Shown: positions 21,453-33,217 of the stretch, one piece after another
How positions within the stretch are numbered: the first letter of the stretch is position 1
Layout: the number at the start of each line of letters is the position of its first letter
Assembly (NCBI GenBank): GCA_039090855.1
Contig: CM077027.1
Coordinates: 99,236,316-99,300,315 of the forward strand
DNA: 64,000 nt
Reading direction: 5' to 3'
Source: Macrothele yani
Lineage: Eukaryota > Arthropoda > Arachnida > Araneae > Macrothelidae
Program-made: the position numbers and the translations under genes
The notes under the pieces: model-generated
What the model saw: only the letters and a program-made list of their open reading frames with translations
The model's database searches: none
Told to the model about the DNA's origin: nothing

Positions 21453-22410
21453 ATGAGAATGACAAGTAATAACGATTTTAGTGATTTTCAAAGCGGTGTC
21501 ATAGTTGGTGCTCGTGAGATGGGGCCATATTATTTCGGAAGTAGAAACGAAGTTTGGATTTTTCACAGACGACCATTGCGAGGGTGCACCGTGACTACAA
21601 GAATTCCGGCGAAACGTCCAACCTACGATACCAGTGTGGCCGTAAAAAGACATTCGGTGAATGTGACCATCGTCGGCTGTCAAGAAACGTTTCACGCGAA
21701 GAGCGTGCAACACTCTAGCAGGTATCATCGGAATTCAATGCTGGAGCCTCAACAAGCATCAGCGTCCGGACTGTGCAACGTACCCTGCACGATATGGGCT
21801 TTGGGAGCCGACGCCCAACTCGAGTCCCCTTGATGGGTGCACGACACAGAGCTATGCGCCTCGCTTGGGCACGGCAAAAGCGCCACTGGACACTTGATGA
21901 CTGGAAATAAGTAGCCTGGTCCGACGAGTCGCGTTTCCAACTGTATCGGGCAGATGGAAGGATTCGTGTGTGGCGCAAACCCCATGAAGGCGTGGATCTC
22001 GCCTGTCAACAGGGAACTGTACCGGTTGGTGGGGAATCCGTAATGGTATGGGGTGTGTTTAGCTGGACTTCACTGGGACCCCTGGTACGTCTACAAACGT
22101 CTGTGACCGGCCAACGATATGTGCGCACCTTTCTGACGAGGTACACCCGTTCATGTCCTGCATTCATGCTGATGGGTTGGGCCTGTTCCAACAGGACAGT
22201 GCACCTCCACAAAAGCGTCGGGACGCCACATTATGGTTAGAGGAGCATTAATCTGAGTTTGGAGTGTTGCCATTCCCACCCAAGTCCCAGATCTGAACGT
22301 GATAGATCACATTTGGTATGCCATGCAACGCGCTATCGAACACAGGAATCCGAGACCTCGGAATACACCCTAATTGTGAAACGCTCTGCAGGAAGTATGG
22401 TGTACATTGC
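21453..22410 (+). pseudogene. Tc1 transposase inside hAT-A, degenerate
   Basis: Start region MRMTSNNDFSDFQSGVIVGA at 21453 is the Tc1 N-terminus. Readable blocks follow in changing frames: LARAMRLAWARQKRHW-type text near 21840-21890, SDESRFQLYRADGRIRVW-like at 21915-21975, then an ORF from 21968 (WRKPHEGVDLACQQGTV; VMVWGVFSWTSLGPLVRLQT). The second Asp region is recognisable near 22190 (LFQQDSAPP-like) and WYAMQRAIEHRNP-like text follows near 22315. Indels and at least one stop (TAA in the segment near 21908) inactivate it. The gene's last part, QQLVESILRRISSVL-like, continues after hAT-B near 25055-25090. Confidence 0.8.
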
Positions 22411-22416
22411 CTACAG
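22409..22416. repeat. Left target duplication of hAT-B
   Basis: GCCTACAG, identical to 25037-25044, flanking CAGTGGTTCCCAAA ends. Confidence 0.93.
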
Positions 22417-25036
22417 CAGTGGTTCCCAAAGTGTGCGCCGCGGCGCCCTGGGGAGCCGCGGTTTCCTCACAGGGGTGCCGCGAATATTACAAAATTTTTA
22501 TAATTTTCATTTCCATTTTCAATTCAATGTGATAGGACGCGACATCGAGACATCTAGCGGACCTGGTGCAAACCAGTAACTCACTTATTAATAACTGTTT
22601 GCAGAAGCCTCTACAAATGGTTACTCGATGGCTCTCTACAATAATGTTACAAGCGTGAGCTTTCCCCCGCACGATTGCCGCTTGACGTGCGCATGTGTAT
22701 GTTCCACGCGGCCGCTACCGGAAGTAAACCGAGCTTTTGCACCAGCCTCCATGCTTCTGATAAACATTCCTCCCTCGTTTTCCGAGCGTCTAGAAATAAG
22801 ACTCTCAGTCCAGATTTTTCGTGAAGGTCACCAGATCCTTTAAATATATCTCATCCGTTGTCATTTGTGACTCATTTGGCGGTTAGCAGTCTCTTATGTT
22901 GATGCTCTGTCGCTAAGTTTCGGCGTATCAACTGAATATTGTTGTGATTTTCTGAAGTTTTCTTCTCGTATGCATTTTTAAAAATGGATCGGTTTTTACT
23001 AAACAGTAATAAGCGTGGTGAAAGTGAAAATAAAGAGGGCACACCGTCAAATAGTGGCAAGAGTGCGAAGAAGCCGAAATATCGAAAATATGATGACAGT
23101 TATTTGGACTTTGGTTTTACGTCGACAGAAGTCAATGGTAAAGAGAGGCCGCAGTGTGTACTGTATATGAAAGTTTTGGCGCCAGAGTGAATGCTACCTA
23201 GTAAGTTGAAACGCCATTTCGAAACCAATCATCCCAGCATGCTTAGTAAATCTCGTGATTGCTTATGAGAAAGTTACAAGAGTTAAATCAACAAAAAAGT
23301 TGTTTTTATAAGCAGGCGTCAATACCAAGCAATGCTTTGCTAGCATCTTACAAGGCGGCACATAGAATCGCAAAATGTAAGAAGCCTCATACCATCGCAG
23401 AAGAACTCATTCTACCGGCTGCTGTAGATATGGTGAACATTATGATCGGTGAATCTGCTGGGAAGCTGCTTTCAAATGTACCTTTGTCCAATAACACCAT
23501 CAGTCGCAGAATACAGCACATAGCCGATGACCTCAATGATCAATTAATTGAAAAAATTGAAGGTAAGGAATTTGGGTTGCAGCTGGATAAGGCCACAGAT
23601 AATAATAGTGATGCTCACTTGATTTGCTATGTACGGTTTATAGATGGTAATAACATTGTAGAAGACCTTCTCTTTTGTAAAAATATCACTGGTAGTGTTA
23701 AGGCTCAAGACGTATTCGAGATCCTTGATACTTTTATATCCGAAAATAATTTGAAGTTGACTAAGGGCGTTGGTGTCTGTACTGATGGTGCTCGTTCTAT
23801 GTCGGGCTGTTATGGAGTATTGCAGGCACTTATTCGAAGCAAAGCCTCTGATGCACTGTGGACCCATTGCGTTATTCACAGGGAAGCACTCACGTCAAAA
23901 TACCTAAGTCCTACATTGAACTAGGTCTTAGAATATGTGGTCAATGTAGTAAACTTTATGAAAACTCGGCTTCTGAAGGCAAGGTTTTTCAAAAAACTAT
24001 GTGAAGATATGGCACACGTCTTTGTTGTACTACAGCACTTCGCGATGGCTCTATCGTGGTAATGTTTTGTCTCGTACGTTTGAACTGCGATAGGAAATTT
24101 ATGTTTTTCTTAAAGAAGAAGACAAGTATACCGAAAATTTTGTGAATGAAGATTTTTTGGTAAAACTAGCATACTTACATGTGATATTTTTGAAAAGATG
24201 AATGCTCTGAATCTCTCCCTGCGTGGAAGCAACATGCACCTTTTAAAGTCGATTGAGAAAATTTCAGCTTTTACAAAAAAAAAAACTAAAACTACGGAAA
24301 AGAAAAAGGAATGAAGACGGAGATGTTTCCCCTTGTTGCAACAGTTTTTGACCTCCAATGGAGTTGATTTCTCTCTAGGCATGAAACCCATTTTTGAAGA
24401 ACAGTTATCACAGCGAATCACCTGGTTTGAGGAATATTTTCAAAATGATAACATCGATAAATTTGGATGGATTCAAGGTCCATTTCATGCCACTGCTCCA
24501 TCTGAATTTAGTGCTGCAGAAGAAGAGAATCTTATTGAGTTGTCTTGCGGCAATACGTTGAAAACAAAATTTAGCGGCATGGAGTTGCCTTAATTTTGGA
24601 TACCAGTAAAAGATGAATACCCCCTTCTGAGTGGTAAAGCTCAGAGAATTTTAATTCCATTTGCGACTTCTAATTTGTGCTAAGCTGGGTTTTCGGTGGT
24701 CTCTGTGATAAAAGCTAAGTACCGCACGAAAATCAATGTGGAGAAAAAAATGAGAATGGCTGTGTCCGGTTTGATTACAAGATTTGAGAAAATGTGCGGT
24801 GATCAACAGGCTCATCCATCCCACTAATTATAATTAGTTGAATATTTTCAATAACTTCTTTTTGTGATCTTCAATACGTGTTTTATTTATTTTTACCTAA
24901 GTGTACTTGTTAGAATTGTGTAATTATTAGAAATTGACATAGGCAAACTGTACTCGTTAGAATCTGACATAGGGCGCCTTGGGAAAACTTGGATTTAGCA
25001 AGGACCCCGGAGTCGAAAAAGGTTTGGGAACCACTG
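22417..25036 (+). mobile_element. hAT transposon (hAT-B, ZBED5-like), complete ends
   Basis: 2620 bp bounded by CAGTGGTTCCCAAAGTG (left) and the complement of CAGTGGTTCCCAAAC (right), with a perfect 8-bp duplication GCCTACAG. CAGTGGTTCYCAAA is the terminus typical of the Charlie/Buster group of hATs. It sits within the transposase gene of the Tc1 at 21312, so it inserted later. Confidence 0.95.
22984..24827 (+). pseudogene. hAT-B transposase (BED finger, RNase-H, dimerisation domain), broken
   Basis: Starts at Met 22984 (MDRFLLNSNKRGESENKEGT). A BED-type finger follows, YLDFGFTSTEVNGKERPQCV, where a second Cys appears lost (CVLYMK) before LKRHFETNHP. A TGA at 23188-23190 is the first break. 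The main ORF 23259-23924 has QASIPSNALLASYKAAHRIA, NTISRRIQHIADDL, FGLQLDKATD (first catalytic Asp region), VGVCTDGARSMSGCYGV (second) and THCVIHREAL. Later parts in other frames include WFEEYFQNDNI (24423 on), FSAAEEENLIEL and the C-terminal LIPFATSNLC.AGFSVVSVIK (about 24651-24710) with a stop in place of a residue. The order matches ZBED5/SCAND3-type hAT transposases. It is non-functional through at least two stops and frameshifts. Confidence 0.9.
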
Positions 25037-25168
25037 GCCTACAGCATATTTCCAGAAGCTAGTGGAGTCCATACTCCGTCGTATTTCTTCAGTCCTGCGC
25101 TCCCGTGTGGGACCTACCAAGTATTAGACTGGTGTACCAGTGTACCAGTTTTTCTGGCACTTCAGTGT

Positions 25169-25680
25169 ACCTTTTGCTAATATAAACGCTTTTGTGACAG
25201 ACAATGCATCTTACATGTCCAAAGCGTGTGGAAAGAGCCAGAAAGCGGTATTTTTGAATGATGTTCACGTCACCTGCAATGCGCACCTTTTAAATCTTTT
25301 GAGCGAAATTTGCAGAAAGAATTTGAAAATGTTAACTCTTTAGTAATTGCTGTTAAACGTGCCTTCACAGCTTGTCCCTCCTGTAAAGGTCGTTTTCGAC
25401 TATTTTTCCAAGAGAAAAGCAAAATACTTTGCTTACCACCAGTACCTTTGCAGAGTAGATGGAACAATTGGTTTGAGGGCGTGCTTTTTCACTGCAAACA
25501 TGTAGAAGACTACGCAGATTTTTTTGAGAAAGAAAAAGACAACAGTAGCAGTTGTATTGTGGATAAAATCATTGGATATTGTCAAGATAGGGATTTAAAA
25601 GAAAATCTGAAGCTGGTTTAGGTTCATGCCCTGTATATTTCCGGACATCTCACTTTATTTGGGAAATAGCGAATTTCTGC
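25169..25680 (+). pseudogene. hAT-A transposase part 2: RNase-H core continued
   Basis: Directly after the Tc1 right TA the outer reading resumes: PFANINAFVTDNASYMSKAC (second catalytic Asp), VHVTCNAHLLNLLSEIC, and after a frameshift ENVNSLVIAVKRAFTACPSC then SRWNNWFEGVLFHCKHVEDY. This order is that of CGGBP1-linked hAT transposases. It stops at 25619-25621 and degenerates up to the antisense RTE at about 25690. Confidence 0.82.
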
Positions 25681-25689
25681 GCATAAAAT

Positions 25690-26896
25690 ATTAATATCAT
25701 CATCATCATCATTGTCAACCATTATCAATCCACTGCTGGACGAAGGTCTCCCCAAGTTTCCTCCACAACGGTCTGTCTTGTGCCAGTCTCCTCCATGTCA
25801 CTCCCGCATACTTTCGAATTTCATCCACCCATCTTCCATGTGGTCTTCTTCTGGGTCTTTTCCTGTCCCTTGGAATCCAATCTAAAATTTCGGCTGTCCA
25901 TCGATGGTCTGTTCTTCTGGCAGTATGTCCAGCCCATTGCCATTTCAGGGATTTAACTCTGATCATGATGTCTTCCACTCTCGTCATTTTTCGGATCCAC
26001 GAGTTCCTCTTCTTATCTCTCCTGGTTACACCAAGCATGCACCTCTCCATGCCTCTTTGAGTTGTCTGCAGCCTTTGTATGTCTCTTTTAGTTAAGGTCC
26101 ACGTCTCTGCACCATACGTAAGCACTGGAAGGATGCATTGATCAAACACTTTTCTTTTAAGACATAATGGCATATTGCTCTTGAAAATTATGCTGTTTCT
26201 TCCAAAAGCTCTCCAGGCAAGTTTTGTACGCCGATTAATTTCTTCACCAATGTGACCCTCACTTGATATCTGCTGTCCAAGATAAACGTACGTGTCTGTT
26301 ATCTCCAGCTTTTCTCCATCAATCGATAAATCTTCATTTCTTGCAAAAGCATTGTACATCACTTTTGTCTTCTGAAAGTTCATTTTTAATCCCACTTCTT
26401 TACTCTTGTCAGCAAGTTCCTGGATCATACTCTGTAGCTCTGATGGGGTAGTTGCAAAAATGACTATGTCATCAGCAAAACGAAGGTGGGTTAGATAATC
26501 TCCATTAATCTTTATCCCTTTGTTTTCCCAGTTCAGTGATTGAAAGACATTTTCCAATGTGGCATTAAAGAGCTTCGGAGATATGGTGTCACCTTGTCTC
26601 ACTCCTTTTCCAATTTTTATGTGTGTTGTATTTTCAAACAGCCGAATCTTTGCACTTGCATTTTCATAGATGTTATTAATAATATTAATGTATGCATCTT
26701 CAATACCGCAGGATTTCAGAGCCATTGCAACTGCTGATGGTTTCACCGAATCAAAGGCTTTTTCATAATCGATAAAAGCCATGCACAATGGAAGTTCATA
26801 TTCCCTCGCTCTTTCAATTAATTCTCTCAGTACGTGGATATGATCTATTGTGCTGTAGCCACTCCTGAATCCAGCTTGTTCTGTCGGTTGAGCCAT
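25690..26896 (-). mobile_element. RTE LINE copy B, 5'-truncated, antisense
   Basis: The 3' (GAT)n tail is seen as (ATC)n at about 25694-25711; the truncated 5' end abuts (TA)n at 26896-26909. The single ORF 25715-26896 (393 codons, from the MAQP Met) is uninterrupted and covers the C-terminal half of the reverse transcriptase. It starts in QAGFRSGYSTIDH and includes motif A FIDYEKAFDSV, RFADDIVIFA and the full C-terminal domain to QQWIDNG-stop. It lacks the endonuclease and the fingers. It is the only RTE copy here without an internal stop or frameshift in the part retained, so its insertion is recent. Confidence 0.92.
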
Positions 26897-26910
26897 ATAT
26901 ATATATATAC

Positions 26911-27420
26911 AATGAAATGTCAGACATCGCCAACAGTTTTCTTAGCAAGAGTCAAGACTGCGATCACGTCGCAGCAAAAATGACTCTATCCACTTGTTAT
27001 GAAAAAATTAAGCATTATTTTTTTAAAGATAAAAAGCATCGATCTTGTCTGCCGGCCGCAAATTTCCTCAAAGCATGTATAGGGTGTTTGATCCCGATCA
27101 GTTTAAGTCCTTGGATCTTTCAGACGACGACGAATATTTGTTTGTTTTCAGCCTCATTCCTATGTTTGAAGATGAGGGCCAACTAAAATGGGAATTTCGT
27201 TCATATAAAGTAAGTGTAAAAGAATTTCGTGTCAGCGAAGGTTTGCCAGACTTCGGGAATACAAAAAAAGGTCGTTTTCCTAAGCTACATGAGGTCGCCA
27301 TCCGTTTTCTGTCAGTACCCACAAACAGTGTCAATGCTAAACAATACTTTTCTAAATTTAAAAACGTGTTACAGGACAACAGACACAGCATTAAAGAAGA
27401 GAATTTGTGTATGTACAATA
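26911..27420 (+). pseudogene. hAT-A transposase part 3: hATC dimerisation domain
   Basis: Readable segments: EMSDIANSFLSKSQDCDHVA, CYEKIKHYFFKDKKHRSCLP, FDPDQFKSLDLSDDDEYLFV, and the hATC core FPKLHEVAIRFLSVPTNSVN with KQYFSKFKNVLQDNRHSIKE up to ENLCMYN. One frameshift lies near 27078. The reading is cut at 27420 by hAT-C and is completed at 36614-36671. Confidence 0.85.
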
Positions 27421-27544
27421 CAGTGGCGCACCCAGGAATTCCTGTTGGAGGGGGCTATATACACTATATTGACAAAAGTCACCAGAAACCTAGACGAGAA
27501 ACACAACATAGCATTTATTGACATACATTAGTATACGGTGTCGG

Positions 27545-28573
27545 TCCACCTTTGGCCTTAATACATGCACTGAACCTTCGTGCCATGCTTTCGACAAGAT
27601 TTTGGAACACAACGATAGGTATGTGCTTCCATTCAGTACATAATGCAGCTGCTAACTGATGCTTAGTAGTAGGCCTTGGTTCCAAACTTCTTATGCGGCG
27701 CTCTAATTCATCCCATAGGTACTCTATAGAATTAAGATCAGAGCTCTATGCTACCCTGTCCACACACGATATGGAATTATCGTCAGACGACGCAGTAGCA
27801 GTTCTTGCTTTATGGCTCGGTGTATTATCCTGCTGGTACCAACAAGCCTCGGTTCCAAAGCATTGTTATAGAGTTGGTAGGGCATTATTGTCCAGTCTAT
27901 CGAGGTAGACGTCCTGGTTAACAGGTTTGTCCACGATAACCAATGGGCCGGGACCATACCACGAAAAACACCCCACACGAGTACACTGCCAGCTCCAAAC
28001 TTGACCGTAGGAACAGTTTGGAGCTGGCAGTGTAAATAGCATCCCCGGCTGCCGCCATACACACACACGGCCATCAGACTGATGGATCGTGTATATAGAT
28101 TCATCAGTCCACAGGACCCGTTTCCATTGATCTACGGTCCACGATAAATGTTCTTTACACCATGCTAAACGACGAGTAGCATTCTGAGTGGAGATGAAAG
28201 GTTTATGAGCAGCCACACGACCACGGTAACCCATGGAATGAAGTTCTCTGCGAACGGTACGTGTACATACCGGGATTCTAGCATTTTTACTCACCTGTAC
28301 ACTGAGGTCTTGTGCAATACTCCGTCGATTAGCTGTAACGACTGTGGATGTCGAAGCCCTGAGGTTTCGACGTCCTATATCACTGATTTTCTTTGGTCTG
28401 CCGGTACGTTTTGCTGCTTCAGCCACGCCATGTGTCTTCCGCTTATTCATTGCATCCAAAACAGTTGATTTGGGTATGTTTAAACGCCTGTCGGTTTCCC
28501 TTATGGACAACCCACTAATATAACACCAACAATCTCTCCTTTCTCAAAGCCTGTTCTCTCCCGCTGCGACATT
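27545..28573 (-). pseudogene. Tc1 transposase, frameshifted, with internal palindrome
   Basis: The N-terminus MSQRERTGFEKGEIVGV begins at about 28573; a frame change then leads into the ORF 28510-27866: HTH KPTGV/ETDRRLNIPKSTVLDAM, then RTVRRELHSMGYRGRVAAHK, first Asp WTDESIYTIHQSDGRVCVWR. A perfect 20-bp palindrome at 27982-28034 corrupts the residues before VPTVKFGAGS and shifts frame. FSWYGPGPLVIVDKPVNQDV is recovered, then a stop. The second Asp (WYQQDNT) and Glu (SSDLNSIEYLWDELERRI) occur in other frames near 27835 and 27740, and the end FQNLVESMARRFSACIKAKG near 27590-27550. Confidence 0.85.
27982..28034. repeat. Perfect 20-bp-arm palindrome in a transposase gene
   Basis: Arms 27982-28001 and 28015-28034 are exact reverse complements (TACACTGCCAGCTCCAAACT and its complement) with a 13-nt spacer. 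On the coding (minus) strand the low-coordinate arm encodes the native KFGAGSV; the other arm is an inverted copy that replaced the codons normally preceding VPTVK. Confidence 0.95.
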
Positions 28574-28729
28574 TTCACTCAACCCTACAGTGCGATACGA
28601 TCGCGGCCATCTTCAGTCTTGTTTATATACCGTTTGCAGCTGTACCGCGCATCATAACAACGCAGCAGATCCGTTCACTTCCTTTCCAAGTGGTGTCCAG
28701 TGAATTTTGTCAATATAGTGTATACATAT

Positions 28730-31700
28730 GCGTAACATCACAGCCTCTCCTTGACAAATGTCAACCCCGCCTTCTCGTGGTACATCCTGTTCCCACTAAA
28801 GGGGCTCTGACGACCGCCAATAGCGGTATAACTATACCATCGGGATTAGAGGAAATGCTATCCCGCACTCACCAACCCGCTTGGCCAGCTTGGTGAGTTA
28901 TGGCCAAACCCCTCCAAAATGACTCCACAACTTAAATCTTGGCCCTCAGTCTCCGGCAGCTGGAATGTACCTGGCCAAGGCAGCGGCCAGTGCGACATGA
29001 AGGCAGAGGGTGCTAAGAATCCCCGGAGGACCGGACTAGGCTGCCATCTGATGCTGACCTTGGCTACGTACAACGGACGCTCCCTATCTTCTGATTCAAG
29101 GCTTCTTGAATTGGAAGAGGAACTACAAAGGATCAAGTGGGACATCGTCGGGCTAAGTGAGGTAAGGAGAAAAGGAGAAGATCTCATTGAACTGAAAAGT
29201 GGACATCCCTTCTACTATCGTAGGACAGATACTGGCAGAATTAGTGGTGTTGGATTTATAATAAACAAGAAACTGAAGGATAAAGTTGTAGAAGTTGAAA
29301 GTTCCTCTGACCGAGCTGCACGACTCGTTATCCAACTCTCGAGAAGATACCAGGCTCAGATCATTCAAACTTATGCGCCCACCACAAGTCATGCTGAAGA
29401 AGAATTTTATGAGGAAATTCGTCATCTAAATAATAAAGGTAAGCAGCACTTGAAGATAATTATGGGAGATTTCAATGCAAAAATAGGGCAACGGCAACAG
29501 AATGAAACTTCAGTAGGTAAATTCGGTCACGGCAACAGAAACCAGCGTGGAAATACTCTCGTAGAGTTTGCAGAGGCACAAGGGTTTTTCATCTTGAACT
29601 CCTTTTTCAAGAAAAAGCCACACAGAAAATGGACATGGAGACATCCAAATGGGACGACAAGTGAAATTGATTTTATTATGTGTAACAAAAAATTCGTCAT
29701 AGAAGACTGCAGTGTGCTAAACAAGTTCAACACAGGCAGTGACCATAGATTGGTGAGATGTAAGATGCACCTCAACACTAAACTCGAACGTAGCAAGCTC
29801 ATAAGACAAACAAAATGTATTGACATAACCATCCTTAAAAAACACCATAATACCTTCAAATTGGAACTGAAGAACAGATTCTCTGCTTTAGAAGGCCTAA
29901 CATCGGAAGAAGTGGATATTTCTGAAGTTAACAGAAAAGTAACCAAAGCCCTTATGGAAACAGCAACAAAATTAGCTGGGTCTAAGAACAAATTGCATGT
30001 GAACAAATTATCAGGAAAAACCAAAATGTTGATGCATAAAAGAAGAGAGATGAGGACAACTAAAGAAGATGTGACTTCCAAAGTGGAATATATAGAGCTA
30101 TGCAAGACAGTACGAAAAAGTATCACTGAAGACGTAAGGAAATTCAACTGTGAACTGGTAAGGAAAGCAATTGAAAACAACCAAAGCCTAAAGATAGCAA
30201 AGGGACATCTCAGTAAGGGGAAAAAACAGATTATGGCACTGAGAAAAGAAGATGGTTCTGTAACAAGAAATAGAGGCGAAATTTTGACAAGAGTGAAAGA
30301 TTTCTACTCCAAATTATATGAAAGGGATGATACATGTACTTCAGACATCATGAAAGGTACCAGTACCAGAGTTCTTCCAGTCCTTCCAGCAGAAGTTGCA
30401 CATGCAATCAAGAACATGAAGCGGGGAAAAGCTCCAGGAGAAGATGGAATTACTGTAGACATCATACAAGAAGCAAGTGGAGAAATCGAAACAGTACTCG
30501 CCCAAATTTTCACTCCATGCCTTAATGAAGGGAAAATTTCTGAGGATTGGAACAACGCTACAATGATCTTGCTACATAAAAAAGGTGACATTGAGGATCT
30601 CAGGAACTACAGACCTATCAGCCTCCTATCAGTGGTTTATAAAATCTTCACTAAAGTTCTTTCACACCGCTTGAAGGTGACACTGGACATGGCTCAACCG
30701 AGAGAACAAGCTGGATTCAGGAGTGGCTACAGCACAATAGATCATATCCACGTACTGAGAGAACTAATTGAAAGAGCGAGGGAATATGAACTTCCATTGT
30801 GCATGGCTTTTATCGATTCTGATTCGGTGAAAGCATCAGCAGTTACAATGGCTTTGAAATCCTGCGGTATTGAAGATGCATACATTAATATTATTAATAA
30901 CGTCTATGAAAATGCAAGTGCAAAGATTCGGCTGTTTGAAAATACAACACACATAAAAATTGGAAAAAGAGTGAGACTAAGGTGACACCATATCTCCGAA
31001 GCTCTTTAACGCCACATTGGAAAATGTCTTTCAATCACTGAACTAGGAAAATAAAGGGATAAAGATTAATGGAGATTATCTAACCCACCTTTGTTTTCCT
31101 GATGACATAGTCATTTTTGCAACTACCCCATCAGAGCTGCAGAGTATGATCCAAGAACTTGCTGACAAGAGTAAAGAAGTGGGATTAAAAATGAACTTTC
31201 AGAAGACAAAAGTGATGTTCAATGCTTTTACAAGAAATGAAGATTTATCGATTGACGGAGAAAAGCTGGAGATAACAGACACGTACGTTTATCTTGGACA
31301 GCAGATATCAAGTGAGGGTCACATTGATGAAGAAATTAATCGGCATACAAAACTTGCCTGGAGAGCTTTTGAAAGAAACAGCATAATTTTCAAGAGCAAT
31401 ATGCCATTATGTCTTAAAAGAAAAGTGTTTCATCAATGCATTCTTCCAGTGCTTACGTATGGTGCAGAGACGTGGACCTTAACTAAAAGAGACATACAAA
31501 GGCTGCTGACAACTCAAAGCAGCATGGAGAGGTGCATACGTGGTGTAACTAGGAGAGATAAGAAGAGGAACTCGTGGATCCGAAAAATGACAAGAGTGGA
31601 AGAGATCATGATCAGAGTTAAATGCCTGAAATGGCAATGGGCTGGACATACTGCCAGAAGGACAGACCATCGATGGACAGCCGAAATTTTAGATTGGATT

Positions 31701-31880
31701 CCAAGGAACAGAAAAAGACCCAGAAGAAGACCACATGGAAGATGGGTGGATGAAATTAGAAAGTATGCGGGAGTGACATGGAGGAGACTGGCACAAAACA
31801 GACCGTTGTGGAGGAAACTTGGGGAGACCTTCGTCCAGCAGTGGATTGATAATGGTTGACAATGATGATGATGATGATAT
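28730..31880 (+). mobile_element. RTE LINE copy D, slightly 5'-truncated
   Basis: Begins inside the first leader hairpin (GCGTAACATCAC) and ends with (GAT)n at about 31862-31878. It is followed directly by a partial tandem copy (E) and then an inverted copy (F). It carries shared derived lesions with E and F (see findings). Confidence 0.92.
28919..31859 (+). pseudogene. RTE endonuclease-RT, copy D, catalytically dead
   Basis: A continuous frame from Met 28919 to 30985 (688 codons) covers endonuclease (LATYNGRSL, DIVGLSEVRR, MGDFNAKIG, GSDHRLVRC) and the first half of RT (NYRPISLLSVVYKIFTKVLS). Lesions: a 9-nt in-frame loss giving HAEEEFYEE, a 12-nt in-frame deletion in RT motif A (FIDSDSV instead of FIDYEKAFDSV), one inserted base in GVRQG (GTGAGACTAAGG) ending the frame at 30985, an amber stop in SLN-stop at about 31043, and FADD changed to FPDD near 31099. 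The last part, 31146-31859, is open through the C-terminal domain to QQWIDNG. Confidence 0.9.
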
Positions 31881-33217
31881 AAACAAAGCTACAATGATCC
31901 TGCTACATAAAAAAGTGATATTGAGGATCTCAGAAACTACAGACCTATCAGCCTCCTATCAGTGGTTTATAAAATCTTCACTAAAGTTCTTTCACACCGT
32001 TTGAAGGTAACACTGGACATGGCTCAACCGAGAGAACAAGCTGGATTCAGGAGTGGCTACAGCACAATAGATCATATCCACGTACTGAGAGAACTAACTG
32101 AAAGAGCGAGGGAATATGAACTTCCATTGTGCATGGCTTTTATCGATTCTGATTCGGTGAAACCATCAGCAGTTACAATGGCTTTGAAATCCTGCGGTAT
32201 TGAAGATGCATACATTAATATTATTAATAACGTCTATGAAAATGCAAGTGCAAAGATTCGGCTGTTTGAAAATACAACACACATAAAAATTGGAAAAAGA
32301 GTGAGACAAGGTGACACCATATCTCCGAAGCTCTTTAACGCCACATTGGAAAATGTCTTTCAATCACTGAACTAGGAAAACAAAGGGATAAAGATTAATG
32401 GAGATTATCTAACACACCTTTGTTTTCCTGATGACATAGTCATTTTTACAACTACCCCATCAGAGCTGCAGAGTATGATCCAAGAACTTGCTGACAAGAG
32501 TAAAGAAGTGGGATTAAAAATGAACTTTCAGAAGACAAAAGTGATGTTCAATGCTTTTACAAGAAATGAAGATTTATCGATTGACGGAGAAAAGCTGGAG
32601 ATAACAGACACGTACGTTTATCTTGGACAGCAGATATCAAGTGAGGGCCACATTGATGAAGAAATTAATCGGCGTACAAAACTTGCCTGGAGAGCTTTTG
32701 AAAGAAACAGCATAATTTTCAAGAGCAATATGCCATTATGTCTTAAAAGAAAAGTGTTTCATCAATGCATTCTTCCAGTGCTTACGTATGGTGCAGAGAC
32801 GTGGACCTTAACTAAAAGATGCAGACAACTGCGTCAAAGCTGCAGACAATTCAAAGCAGCATGCAGAGGTGCATGCTTGGTGTAACCAGGAGATATAAGA
32901 AAAGGAACTCGTGGATCCGAAAAATGACAAGAGTGGAAGAGATCATGATCAGAGTTAAATGCCTGAAATGGCAATGGGCTGGACATACTGCCAGAAAGAC
33001 AGACCATCGATGGACAGCCGAAATTTTAGATTGGATTCCAAGGGACAGGAAAAGACCCAGAAGAAGACCACATGGGAGATGGGTGGATGAAATTCGAAAG
33101 TATGCTGCGGGAGTGTCATGGAGGAGACTGGCACAAGACAGACCGTTGTGGAGGAAACTTGGGGAGACCTTCGTCCAGCAGTGGATTGGTAATGGTTGAC
33201 AATGATGATGATGATAT
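31881..33217 (+). mobile_element. RTE copy E: partial tandem duplicate of D's 3' half
   Basis: Starts with AACAAAGCTACAATGATCCT, corresponding to the NNATMILLHKK region of RT, directly after D's GAT tail, and runs to its own GAT tail. It shares D's 12-nt motif A deletion, amber stop and FPDD. Readable frames: 31962-32375 and 32475-32885. Near 32815-32870 there is a local scrambled repeat of GCAGACAA/CAAAGC, giving KRCRQLRQSCRQFKAACRG-like text, then 32819-33199 to QQWIGNG. Confidence 0.88.

Larger units (their letters stand above)
21312..25167 (+). mobile_element. Tc1-like transposon nested in hAT-A, itself split by hAT-B
   Basis: Termini CACTGAAGTGCCAGAAAAAC (left) and its complement (right) with TA at 21310-21311 and 25168-25169. 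Without hAT-B and its duplication (2628 bp) its length is 1228 bp, a typical Tc1 size. It interrupts the hAT-A transposase between KYE and the PFANINAFVTDNAS segment. Confidence 0.93.
27462..28720 (-). mobile_element. Tc1-like transposon with CACTATATTGACAAAA ends
   Basis: 1.26 kb; left CACTATATTGACAAAAGTCA, right the complement of CACTATATTGACAAAATTCA, flanked by TA at 27460-27461 and 28721-28722. It encodes an antisense transposase pseudogene. RTE copy D begins only about 9 bp beyond its right end. Confidence 0.93.

Noticed and set aside
22984..24827. Domesticated ZBED5-like host gene
   Set aside because: It lies between matching CAGTGGTTCCCAAA ends with an 8-bp duplication and contains stops and frameshifts.
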